Source of the DNA: Grammothele lineata | Taxonomy: Eukaryota > Basidiomycota > Agaricomycetes > Polyporales > Polyporaceae | Length of the DNA stretch: 64,000 nt | Reading direction: 5' to 3' | Assembly: GCA_002150815.3 (NCBI GenBank) | Contig: NDFF03000120.1 | Coordinates: forward strand, 124,001 to 188,000 | Part shown: positions 1 through 11,386 of the stretch, piece after piece | Layout of the letters: each line of letters opens with the position of its first letter | Numbering within the stretch: the stretch's first letter is position 1 | Position numbers and translations under genes: made by a program | The notes under the pieces: model-generated | What the model was told of the DNA's origin: nothing | What the model saw: the letters and a program-made list of their open reading frames with translations, nothing else | Databases searched by the model: none

Positions 1-2859
1 GGTGCGGGTGGTGCATGTGCTGTTGCTGCTGCTGCTCTTGCCCATACTGATACTCGTGCATCTCGACCGCGCCCTCCTGGCCGCCGTACTCCGGGTACTG
101 CAGCTGGGGCGACCCCTCGCTCGGTGCATGTGCCGGCGCGGGAGCGGGCGCGTACGAGTGCGTGGTGGTCTCCGGAGCGCCCTGCAGCGCGAACGCGAGC
201 TCGCTGGACGTGCTAGCGCGCGAGTGAGGGGCCGGGTTCACGCCCAAGCCGTCGCTGCCGCCGGGCACGGGCGCATATGGGCTGTTCGGCGTGTGCTGGT
301 GGCTCGGTCCGCTGCCGGCGGAGATCGTGGAGGCGGACGAGGGGGAGGGGTATCCACCCTCAGCATCTGCGGACGACTGGAGCTGTTGCGGAGAGTGGCC
401 GTTCAGACCGTCGGGCGAGTGCGAGTGTGACTGCGCGTGGTGCGGCGGGTAGGTGACCGGAGAGAGGTGCGACGACGAAGACGCGTGCCGCAGGTGGTGG
501 TGGTGGGCATCGTGTCCTGCCGGCGGTGCGGGGGTGTTCCGATTGTTGACGTCGAGGTCGGAAAACATCTCGAGGAAGTGTCCCGACGCACTGCACGCAG
601 GAAGAGGAGATCGTCGTTAGCGCATGCGACAGGAATCACATGCCCGATCGAGGTGCAGTGCGAGCTGGGATCAGAGAACGCGGAACTCACCAGCTCTCTC
701 GCCGACTGGCGCAGATGCCTGCGGCGTCCTCCGCCTCGACGTGCCCTCCGTCCGAAGTAAACGCGCTCGTCCAGCTGACCTCGCTTCCAGCCCCTACACT
801 CGCCACGCTCCCAAACCGAGACAGCTGCCCGCCGTTGCTGCTCTCCTCCGTGTCCGCGTCCGAAACTCCGCCCTCGCTTGGACGCCTTGGGAGCGACAGC
901 AGCGGCGGCGACGCACCGTGCGGAGGCGTCCCTGACGCCGAGTTGTTGTTGCTGCTGGAGTTGCTGCCTGACGCGGGCTGCGCGAACGGGTTGCCGAAAG
1001 AGAAGTTTGGCGAGGGGAGCGGACCGGGCACCGGGGGCGCAACTGGGCGGTGAGAGATCACGTACGGGCGCGTGTCGTGCGGGCTGATCGCCATACCGTC
1101 CATGCCGTGGTTGAAGCCCGCGGGGACGGAGTCGTCGAGCGGACCAGGCTGCGGGTGCTGCTGCAGAGATCCGTGGGCGTGGTTAAGGTTGTCGTTGTGC
1201 GTGTGCGCGTGCGCTTGCATGAGCCCGAGCGCGGAACCGTCAATGGAGTGCCGCGGCGCGAAGAGATCGTAGCCCTGAGCGCTGTTGAACGCGTGCCCGT
1301 GCCCGTGTGGCGAGGCGACGGGGATCGACGAAACGTCGCAGTGGCGCTGGCCCGAGAGATGCGCTGGCTGCGGCGGGCCCTGAGAGGGCACGATCGGGGG
1401 CGAGTGTACGTGCTGGGCATTGAGGTGGTTCGCGCGCATGCCGTGGGCGGGGAGCGAGGGGAGGAAGGGCATGCTCGCGCGGGGCATGAGATGGGGCCGA
1501 CGCGAAAGCTGCGGGGGGTGAGCGGCCTCGTCTCCCTCCGGGAACGCACCGAGTCCGTTGCTCGCTTGCCCGTTGGCGTTTGCGGCGACGTGCATGTACG
1601 GATGGGCGAGGAGGCGGCCCATGTCGGTCGACCGCCGTCGCAAGTTGGGGTCGTAAACACCGCGCCGTTGCATGCTAGCGGGTGCGCCCATGCGACTGGG
1701 ACCGAGGGAGGAAGAGAGGGAGCTGACGGGAAGCGAAGTACGCCGCTGGGAGTAAATATCGGAGGGCGCGAGATGAGAATGCGAGTACGCAGATGGGGGA
1801 GCGTGCGCTGGGGGGTTGAATGGACGGGATGGATTCGAGTGCGCTGAGAGGCCCGGATTGGAGCTAGCCTGTGCTGATGGGGAAGCGACGGTAGACGGGG
1901 CAGACGCGATTGCAGGTGTTGATGATGCTGACGGTGGCGAGGTTGCCCAGGCAGGGAGCGGTGGAGGCGCGAGCGATCCCCGGCGGCTGTCAAGAGTAAC
2001 GTTGGCCTGTTCGTCGTCGATAGAGTTTGTGGGCGCGACGTTGGCAGGGGCAGGGAGTTTGATGTCGTCCGAGACGAAGTCCTCTGACGCTTGCGCAGGA
2101 AGGGGCGAGGGAGGAAGCGCCGGGGAAGGCGCGTCCTCGTCCTTGGTGTCCTCGTCGTCACCAAGCGCGTCGGGCGCGGACGTACCAGATGTGGAGTCTG
2201 CGGGGGTAGCGGCGGATGAGGACTTGGAAGACGCGGCGGCGGCCTCTGCCTTCTTTGCCTGCTGCTTGGTCTTTGCGCGTCGGTTTTGGAACCATACCTG
2301 GAGGGGGAAAGGGTATGAAAAGACCGTCGAGGAGACGAGATAGAGGATGCGAAGGACGTGCGCGGGAGAGAAGGGAGAGAAAGGGGGAGACGCGCGAAGG
2401 GGGTAAGACAGGGAGACGAACCTGGACGCCGCGAGGGGTCATGTCGAGCTCTGCTGCGAGCTTCTTGCGGAGGGACGCGTTGGGCTTTGTGTCATACTTG
2501 TATACGCTCTCGAGGACCTTGAGCTGAGCGCGGGTGGTGCGCTTGCGGTGCTTGACCTCGTTGGGGGTGTAGGGATAGAAGGTGCGGATATCGACCTGGG
2601 AGGGGTCCATGCCCGGGGGGATGAGGGCGGGGACGCAGGTCTGGTTCTGCTGTGGGTGATGGAGGTCGTGGTGGATGTCGAGGGCGTGGCGGGGGTGGTG
2701 GTCGAAGGCGGGAGCGGGGATGGGGAAGGGGTGGTGGTGGATGGGATTGTGGGGGATGTTGTGGGAGGGAACGTTGTAGAAGGAAGCCTGGGCGGGGTTA
2801 TGATGGAGGGAAGGATCGTGGGCTGGGCTGTCGTGGAGGGGGCGGGGATGAGAGAGCAT
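1..2859 (-). CDS. Homeodomain transcription factor (partial, 3' end beyond window)
   Basis: DNA-binding nuclear regulator. Exons read 2859-2422, 2297-691 and 590-1 on the minus strand; introns are 124 and 100 nt with GT-AG ends. The homeodomain lies at about residues 102-160 and is rebuilt only when the first intron is removed: it contains KHRKRTTRAQLK and the helix-3 signature VWFQNRRAKTK. The first 100 residues are rich in His and Pro. After the homeodomain comes a long, low-complexity Ser/Pro/Ala/His/Asn region of more than 700 residues, ending in a Gln-rich stretch at the window edge with no stop codon. I chose the ATG at 2859 because homeodomain proteins of this type usually have a short N-terminal arm; an in-frame ATG also exists at 3129. 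This is a single typical homeodomain with no divergent HD1/HD2 partner, so a mating-type role is unlikely. Target genes cannot be read from the sequence. Confidence 0.9.
17..40. repeat. CAG/CTG microsatellite coding for polyglutamine
   Basis: Imperfect CTG repeats on the plus strand are read as CAG on the minus strand. They encode the QEQQQQQ run near the window edge of the homeodomain protein. Such tracts are prone to length change. Confidence 0.8.
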
Positions 2860-5800
2860 CTGAGCGGGCCAGCAGGGTGCTGGCGGCGGGAGCGAGGAGG
2901 AGGATGGGGGCGGGGGAAAGATGCGTCGGGCGGGGGAGGAGAGGCGGGGAAGAAGAGGAAATGAAGAGGAGGGCGGGCGGAGGAGCGATTGGCGGAAGAG
3001 AGAGACGCGGCGGGTTGAAAGCCAAGGGGTCACGCGGGCGCCTGTGCTGGGAGAGTGGGACTCGGAGTCGAGTCGGATGGCGGGAAGATGGCGGTGGGCG
3101 CGTCTCGCCTCTGGCCGCCTCTCCGCCAATAGCCGCTAAGCCCAGCAGCGAGCAGCCGCCCGCGGACAGGGACGCCGGCGTCTGCTGCTGATCCCAGGCC
3201 GAGAAGATCTCCCATCGCCTCGCCGAGTCTCCCATCACCCTCTCTCGAAGCCAGCGACGGTCGCAAGTCGCAGTGCTGTGCCCTCTCCTCTCTCCCTCTC
3301 CCTGTGCGTCTCCCGCTGCCTAGCCACCCCAGTGCCCCCGCCTCCAGCCGCCTCCACCACAGCCGCCTCAGCCTTTGCTCCTCCGCGCCCCCGCCCGAGC
3401 TCTCCCAGGCTTCCCGTCCTCCACTCTCTCCCCCTCGTCCGGCGCCCCGTCCCATGACCTCCTCGCCGCCCTCGCCCCTCCCACGGCGTCTCCGCTGCCT
3501 TATCCGGCCTTCCGCCCTCCCTGGTGGCACCCCATGGCATCTTCTTCGCCCAGTATGGTTACATGCGCCCGTCCCCCGCCTCCCTCGGCTCCCTCTTGTC
3601 TTTTTCTCTCCTCTCTCCTCTCGCCTGCCTCGGTCCCGCTCCCCTGCGCCGTCTGTCCGACACCAGCAGACAGCCCACGCTAATGTCGTCCTCGCCGTCC
3701 GACAAACCCTCGCGCAACCGTCACATTCGACGCGTACATCCACTCGAGCTCGCAAAGGCGAGCGCCCGCGCGCGGTCTTCCCTGCATCGACAACGTGCGC
3801 CCGCGCCCACTTACGTACTCTCCTCTCCCTCGACCCGATCCTCCATCGCCTTCGCGGCTTCCCAATCTCCATCCCAATCATGCTCTTCCCGCCGCACCGC
3901 GCGGCATTCCCCTGTCGCGACATACCGCGTCCTTGTCTGAACCTCTGCGCGAGTTCCAGCACGACATTGTCCCTAACCCGCCACTAGTCCCGTAACCAAA
4001 CTCTCAGTTCGCCCCTGTCGATGGGCGGACACTATACACGGCTTCGTTTGACACGCACGGATCACGCCAACCGATATCCGCCCCCGCGACATGGCCCAAC
4101 TCGCCCAAGGGGCGAAGCTCGAACGCGCGACCGGGCACCTCCGTGACACGCCCATGACACCGATCCGGAAGCTCGTGTCCCTTCCGCGACTCAGAGAAGA
4201 GCGACCCCTCGCGCTCGAACGCTTCTGTCTCCGCGTTGTGCCCCTCCGTCGCCGCCTTTCGTCGTCGTCCGCCCCGAAATCAAAATTGCTGGCCACCGCG
4301 CTCGCGCGTGCACCCACATGGGCTGAGCGGGGGCGGGAGCGTGCCGCCCGAACTCTGGCCTTCGACCGGGCCGAGGTGGACCCGCCCCTGCGATGACGGC
4401 TAAACGTTGAAGGGCTCGATCGTGTTGTGTTAGTGCAGCCCGGCGTCCAAGCAGATCCGTGCGTTGATACGGTTCTGATCTCCGGCTCGCGCCGTCCTTT
4501 GCGGACGTGCGGCGCGGAGCCGCTTTCCGCCCGAGGCCTTCCACAAAAAACATACGTACTCCTACTCAAACGTTGCCGCCTGCTGCCCCGCTTGCACTCC
4601 ATCGGTTGCTGCCCTCAGCATGCGGGCAAAGTAGGGCGATCGCGCCTGCGCGTACATGCAGTCCAGGGCGGGCTATCGCGGCGCGCGCGAGAGATCGCGA
4701 GCACGCGCGCGATCAGTCATGACGATCGGCCGATGGCGGAACGCGGGCAGCCCGGCGGGGCCGCCCCCTGATTGGCCGGAAAAGCACCCGAGCGCGCGAC
4801 AGCACCGCGACAGGCTTACGATAGCCTCCAGATCCCATCGGGCACATATCCCCTCAGGGCCGCCACGCTCATGCACCGATCCTTGACCCGGGGCCTGAGC
4901 ATCGGTCGACCGCTGACCTGGACTTCTGCTACCCTCAGGGGCGCGCGACGCTACGTACGTGTTGGTTGGTGCGTGTCGAGGTGTCTGTGTGTGTCCGCAG
5001 CGCTTGTTTGGCGCAGCTACTGCAAGCGGCGGCGTGCATTTGTGCAGATGGAGATGTGCGGCCGTGCCCGTCACCGATTGGGAGCCAGGGGACTCTCCCT
5101 CGGAGGGGGCCCCGAGCCCGCACCCGTCCACGGGTGGTTCGCGACGACGGCGATGATCATCTGCCATTCTCCGGGAGAAGCGCGGGTTCTAAAAGCCCCC
5201 TCCCCTCAGTAATAACGCGACGACGAGGGGACGTCTCGTCGCGTGGGGCACTTTCTACAGACGCGTCTTGGCAGCTCACGTCTGTCGTCGTCGGACATCC
5301 CCGCGCGACGGCCCGTATCGTAGCCTATTCCTACATGGTCTATATTCTAAGCTCACGACGCCGTGGGGACGTGTCATTTCCGCGGGGCCGCTGCTCTTGA
5401 ATGCCCGTGGTTAGATTTGCGCACAGGTGCCTGCTCGCTGTCGCGATCCACTCGGTCGGGAGCGCGCGCGCAGCCCGAGTAAGTAGTCTATACGATTTTA
5501 GCCTCGATCCTCCGTAGTGCTTACCCTCGCCCCGAGCGGCCGTAGAGCTAGCGTTCAGCACTTGGTAAACCAGCGCTGCGCGGGTCGGACCCGTTCGCCC
5601 GATGCCTATCTGTCTGACAGGCGGTCCCGCGGCTCGCCCAGACGCGCCTCCCGAGTCGCAGCTGTCCCGTGCGGTCGCGACTCCAGTGCCCAGTGTCCCG
5701 ATGGCGCAGGGCCACCAAGGCACCCGGCCCTCTGCGACGCTACGATGCACTCTGGGGACCGACAAGCTCAGGACGGCACGCCTCGCAGAGCACAAAGCCA

Positions 5801-8175
5801 GGCACCCGTCGCTGCTGCATGATCCGTTCGTAACATTCATACGCGCCCTGTGGCGGCCTCGCGGCCATTTTGACGGGCCGTCCCTGCTGGGCGTCGTCGC
5901 GACGCTCGCGGGCGTAGACTGGCGTAGAGCTGTGCGCGCGAGGCACCCGCTCGCCGCGCGTGCGCTGCGATGAACGTAACGCACGCTAGATTCGCGCCTG
6001 CAAGCCCGTCCGATTCGGACGGGGAAAGGGCGGCTGCGGATGCAGTAAAACTAGAATGCGCCCCGGAGAGCGCTGCTCCGGGAATGCGTGTCGGGGCTCG
6101 GTTGCCTCGGTGTACGGGAGGGCTGAGGGTGATAGGCTCGTCACGCGCGGCGCGCGGTCGAGTTCGTGGGCGCAGAGGCCCGTGTGTGACCGAACGGCGT
6201 ACAGTCTGTAGTGAGCGACGAATCGACGTCATTGCGGGAGTGCATGCGCAGGCGGGCAGCCTCGAGCTCGAGGTGTCGCTTGGAGGACGAGGAATGGTGG
6301 CTCAGCCACGCGCGTGGGCCGCGGCGCGGGAAGGCGAAGCCTGCGGAGGCGGGCGACAGGTGCAGGGAAGCGCGGAAGAAGGCGGAGACCGACGCGGGGC
6401 GTGCACGCTAGCTGGCACTGCACAGTCGGTGCGCGAAGTTCTAGCTCGCGCGGCGGGAGTAGTTGGGCGCACGCCTCGCCGCGGCGCGCGCGCGTCCACA
6501 GAGGGTTTAGGACGATCGGGGAGGATCGCCCCGGCGGCTCCGCTCTAGCGCCGGGCGCAGTGCCTGAGCGCAGAAACGACTCCGAGGGCGACACAAGACG
6601 CCAACGGAGGCAGACACCGTCCGCGTTTGAAAGTCTAGCGCATCGGCCATGCCCGTGAGCTTTTTGACGTCGGAAGTCGTCGATCACCAGAACGCAGCTC
6701 GTCGATCGATGTTAGGCGGGAGCGTCGAGACGCTAGCGTCCGCCACGCAAGTCGGCGACATGTTACGCCCAACTTGCTGTGCACGCTTTGACATGGTGGA
6801 AGCAGGAAATTTGACAATTGCAGTAAGACGTGCACCTCGCGACGATCGCGGCGGGATAGAAACAAGAACTCGGATCGAGATGTAGGAAGTAGCCTCCGGG
6901 GAGTGTCTGGAAACCAGCACGTGCGATGCTTTGGTCGTTCTTGTGACCGGTCTGAACCGAAGGACGAGGAGGAGGTGGTTACAGCTGCTACTCTTTCTGA
7001 TCGGCAGACGGCATGTTCGGGACCCTTGAAGGAACGGAGCAAAAGTATTCGGGACGCCACGGCCCGTGGCGGCGATCGGGCGGCCCGGGGACGAAGAAGA
7101 CCAAGGCCAAGCCATGGAGGCAATAGAGAGCGAACGGAGAGCGTCGGGAGCTATAGACCAGGGGGCGCAGCGATCACTTCGGTGCCTACGCTGGATGGTG
7201 GATTGGAACGTCCGCGTTCGAAGGGGTCCGTCGTCATCGCCGCAGTCCACTAGGCGACGCCTCGAGAGCACAGGAGGCAGGGGGGACGGAGCGTCCAGGC
7301 TTTGAAGACGCCGTCCCGCACACGTTGTGATCCGCATAGTTCCTGTGCATTGCTCGCGAGCGACCGGCCTTAGTGGGGGTCACGCTCCCAAGGTGGTCGT
7401 GGCCGGCGCTGGTGGCCTCGTGCGCATCTTCGGATTGGGCGAGGCAAATATGAAGAAGACGGGTGAGGTTGGCTTCGGGGTTTCGTGCACCGGTTGTGTG
7501 CCTGCGGGGTGAGTGTGGAGGAAGGTCCTGGCTGTGAGCAGCCCATACCCGTCGGTAAGGTTCTCATCGTGCGGCAGCTATCCAAGTCGACTATCGACTA
7601 TCGATCCCGTTCCAGGCGGGAGAAGCACCAACGGCGGGAAGGACAGCCGCTGAAGAACTGCAGGCGTGGGTAGAGTAGAGTGTTTGCTGCAACGTGCGGC
7701 AACATTCAGAGGCGGTGGAGCCGAGAGCATTGACAGGCATGTGGTTTGCGCGCGGTACATCGGACTTTGGTCGAAGCGCCATCATACGCATAGGGTAATA
7801 ATGGCGTCTCCGAGATGCATCAGCAGGAGAGCACGATGACGAGAGCAAGAGCCTGCAGCCAAAGAGAACTGTCAGATTCTATAAGTAAAGGACGACTCGG
7901 GCCGATGCCAGAACGCCGCATAAGAGTGACGGCTGCCGTACCATTGAGATATGTGGCAGACTCGCTTCCTATTTAATTTATCAAGGCAGTGGCGACGGGG
8001 AAGCCGACGGTTTTCTGAATGCTCACATGCATATGTCCCACTTGGTGCACTATATGCCGAATGCTTGACAAGTGTGTGTTCTCTCAGTATGCCTCGTAGG
8101 TGAAGTGCGACCAAGCAGCGGCGTATCGGGGTTCCAACTGGAATTCTTCCTTTCTTCATTGCAATGCACATACAA
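2860..8175. other. 5.3 kb without a recognisable gene, upstream of the homeodomain gene
   Basis: This interval lies between the start of the homeodomain gene and the end of the Gfo/Idh-type gene; both genes are on the minus strand. Its first kilobase is strongly pyrimidine-rich on the plus strand (about 3240-3960), as expected for a promoter or 5' leader of the minus-strand gene. From about 4000 to 6700 it is GC-rich, with CpG-rich stretches. Many open frames occur on both strands, but all are Arg/Pro/Ala-rich, overlap one another and show no family motif, as GC-rich noncoding DNA does by chance. I found no tRNA, transposase or reverse transcriptase motif by eye. A large regulatory region or a noncoding RNA is possible but not shown. 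Confidence 0.5.
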
Positions 8176-10065
8176 TTAAACGTAACATGCTGCTGAGCGT
8201 TCGCTCGCTCTTCGAATGGCCCAAGTCTGACATCCATGTCGTCAGCGCAGCAGCCTACGAATTCCGACACACGCTCACTAGTTCGTATGTGCCCACGGCA
8301 TCTTCATAACTGCTCAAAATAGAATCCGCTTCTTGTCGGCCTTCGACAACGTTTACGAACGTCTCCAGTTCGGTGTAGAATGGATCATCCTAGGATGTAG
8401 CATCTTAGTGTCGCTCGGAAAATCGAATCCAATATCGGCTACTCGCGTTCGTGAATTTGATCATCTCTGGTCCATTACACGAGTTTATTACATTTGTCGT
8501 CCAATCTGTGACAGTGCTCGAGACTTACCCAGTTCTACTACGCCGGGCTGTCGAATATATAACCGCGGCGTCGAGTACGGATCAACGAGCTTGAAATGAT
8601 ATCCGTCTGCATAGACCTCGAGTTCGGTATCGTACGTCGTCCCTGTCACAAGCAAGGGGGGATTTAGAAGGATACAGTGAGCCAACCACATTCATACAAA
8701 TGTCAACGCATACCATGCAGCGCAATAACGTGCGTCATTGCACCGACAGCGCCGCCTTTGTATTTCCATGTCGCGCTAGTGAGTCGTGGGAGCCTGTTCT
8801 CAGGTGATATGTCTTCCTCTTCAAACCGCTTCGCGGAGAGTTGCCCCGGAAGCTCATGATGCTGCACCGTATGCGCGACTACAGACGAGAGATCGACATC
8901 GCCACCGAAGTAGCGTGATAAGTCGCCTGAAACGCTGTTAGCTGCTGAAGCGTGCGCGAAGACATTGCGGACATCGTACAGAAGTGAGTAGCTTGCTCGA
9001 TGATTGCTGAAACGCAGTAAGCCCTACGACATGAGGAGGCGGCTTGAACTCACGACCACCGGACTGAGATTTATCCCACCACGCCTGCAGGAGTGAGTGT
9101 GATTAATTTTACACGGAATCGATCAAAGAAGAGAGCCCTACAGGCTTCCTCGCATATTCACTGCTCCGCTAAATGAACGCTTAAAGGTCGATATGAAGGC
9201 AGACCAACTCACTAAGCCATGACGTATCTTGCGTTTGTGCCCATCACCACAAGGCCTTTGTCGGCGATCATCTGCCTAACTCGTAGGCGTGAGCATCCTG
9301 GACATAACACATTGGTACGGGACATACTTGATCATCTGAACAGCTGCATCGTATGAGCCACGACGTAAATCAGAAACTCGCTACTCCCGGCTGAATCGTA
9401 TCTATAGCTGACCTTTGAGATACCGTAACATATAGCCAACTCCGACGAGGCATCCGGTCTGGGCGAGGGCACTCGCGACACGCCAACAAGCATCCTCAGG
9501 TCCGCTGCTGACCGGTTTCTCGACGAACATGGCACATCCGGGGAAGGCCCTTGTCAGTTGCAGCTCCAGGTCTCGTCCCGGTTCATCGGTACCCCGCGCG
9601 AACGGTGGCGCACCAACGACCACAAGTTGGGGCCTGTCTACAGGAGGAAGCCCTGCGGCAGCATCGTCTATAGATGGGAAGGCCTTGCAGTTGGTCCAAG
9701 CCGCACCGGCGGGCGAATCCAGTTTGGCGTGGAGTGCGTTCGTAGTGCGGGTAGAATCCGGGTCGATAAGCGCAACTACGCGAAGGCGAGGGCCGAGAAT
9801 CCTGTTCATATCAGATCGGTCTGTAGCACTGGGTCATTTGTCACAGAACAGCTCACTTCTCTAGCCTGAGGCTCTGTGGCGCGCACGGATGGTTGTCAGC
9901 GGGGTAGTTGGCTGAAATCTGAGAACTAACATGATTCCATGGTCCTTCCACGGATCCTACATCAAGGGGTCTAAGAAACCACGTTGTAGGGTGTTACGGG
10001 GGTGTACACATACCAAAATTGATCTCTCCCGCTCCTAAGAGAAGAACATTGAAGGGTCCTGACAT
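8176..10065 (-). CDS. Gfo/Idh/MocA-family NAD(P)-dependent oxidoreductase
   Basis: Predicted sugar- or polyol-type dehydrogenase. Exons on the minus strand: 10065-10014, 9956-9931, 9873-9857, 9801-9413, 9343-9328, 9275-9213, 9160-9142, 9084-9054, 9006-8980, 8926-8714, 8642-8529, 8389-8279, 8226-8176. The N-terminal Rossmann segment reads VLLLGAGEINFG. The middle holds the family lysine motif FVEKPV, then WWDKSQSGGP, EQATHFCDLSRYFGGDVD and LEVYADGYHFKLVDPY, and the protein ends TWAIRRASERSAACYV, about 376 residues. Most introns are 47-71 nt and keep phase exactly. The exception is the join between the exon ending at 8529 (phase 1) and the one starting at 8389 (phase 0): no canonical choice joins them. 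A small extra exon around 8440-8462 may lie between them, but it also leaves the frame off by one. This may be a frameshift or an unusual splice. The substrate is unknown. Confidence 0.75.
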
Positions 10066-11386
10066 GTTTCTCCACTGTGATCCGATTCGAGGGTTGTAGA
10101 AAGTCTGTGGAAGCGGCAGCAATAGGATCAGTATGACGACCGAGGAGAAGAGCAACGATTTGAGCGCACGAAACGATAACTATGAGGGAAGTTCGTTGTT
10201 CAGACCGTCGTGATGGAAGCGGATCATTATGGCACAATGCGAGAACCTCCAGGGACTCAGCTGACCCGGTCGTCCGCCATGCGAGAAGTCTGTCCGTTGC
10301 AGACTTCTCTGCAGTGTTCTCAACGGAAACCATTTTGTGATTATATGCAACACCCCTGCAGCAGACCGTAAACAGGTCGTCTGGAAGACAACAACCTTGA
10401 GGATAATTGCCGTTGGAAGTGAGGCTGAGTCACTGTTCGGCGTTTCAACTCGACGACACGCCTAGTGCCAATGGCTTTCGGCGTCTAATCCGGCCACACA
10501 TTTAACCGACATGGAGAACTTCATGCACACAGGTTACAACGACTATATTCAACTGAGATCGAGAGATTCCATTGCATATCTACTACCTACAACTTCCTAA
10601 CAAGTAAACACCGACAATTCGAGCTGCGTGCGACGTGATGCGTAGAGGACTATGGGAGCCAAGACAAATCGGGAGGGTTCGTGTCGATGAGGAGAGATAG
10701 AGCCATGAGTTGTGCGGATCGTGAATCGTGATGGTGGAGAGGGATGAGGAGACATACAGGCGCAGTTGCAGCTCAAGATGCAGCGAGACGAGAACGGAGA
10801 ACTTGGACACTGGACCGAGGAAACGTAAATGTGCACGCAGCGTACGTAGAAACCAAAGAATCTATCTAATGTACCAACAGTAAACACGGTGCAAGACGGT
10901 TAACATCCGGAACGGACGTTGAAGATGTGGGCGTACAGGAGGGAGCTCCAGACGAGGGGATTAGGTATGGTATGGCCGCGATGACAGTGAGGGTATAAAT
11001 ATTGGTCCGCAGTGGATGGGTGATGATATGGATGTGCAGGAGACAGGGGGCGATACTATTACTGTACGTGCGAGAGGAAAAGAGCCATAGTAGGGTCGTT
11101 GCAATGCGTAGGAAAGAAAGGAGGCATAGGAGGGGCATTGAAGGAGGTTTTGGAACGGCAGTGGACTGTTGCTACATAATATAAACCAACGGGGACTCGT
11201 CCCTAAGGCACGAGCCACAATACAAAAACCAAGGAGCATAAGCGGATAGGCGATAAAAACAGGAACGGGGGCATTTTGAATCAAGAAAACGCATAGCTCA
11301 CAACACGACGTAGCAGATCGCCGCCTCCTCGCAACTCATCGTCACTGGCTGCGACCAACAACCTCGCTGAGTGGAAGACCCGGGGT
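10066..11386. other. Intergenic region, no gene seen
   Basis: This 1.3 kb lies between the start of the Gfo/Idh-type gene and the stop codon of the Wee1-type kinase. It should hold the promoter of the former and the 3' UTR of the latter. Open frames here are short and give no recognisable protein. I see no repeat or RNA gene. Confidence 0.5.

Noticed and set aside
1058..2164. 368-codon open frame on the minus strand overlapping the homeodomain gene
   Set aside because: It is a shifted frame of the real exon. Its Arg/Thr/Pro-rich composition is typical of shadow frames in GC-rich coding DNA.
2158..3129. Homeodomain gene as part of the mating-type A locus
   Set aside because: There is one classical homeodomain only, with no divergent partner of the other class and no mitochondrial intermediate peptidase gene nearby.
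3304..3987. 227-codon open frame on the plus strand upstream of the homeodomain gene
   Set aside because: Composition is almost only Pro, Ser, Ala and Arg with no motif. It lies in pyrimidine-rich leader DNA where stops are rare by chance.
4600..6700. Runs of GCGC and short inverted repeats in the GC-rich interval
   Set aside because: They are too short and irregular for a CRISPR array or transposon end, and CRISPR arrays are not expected in a eukaryote.
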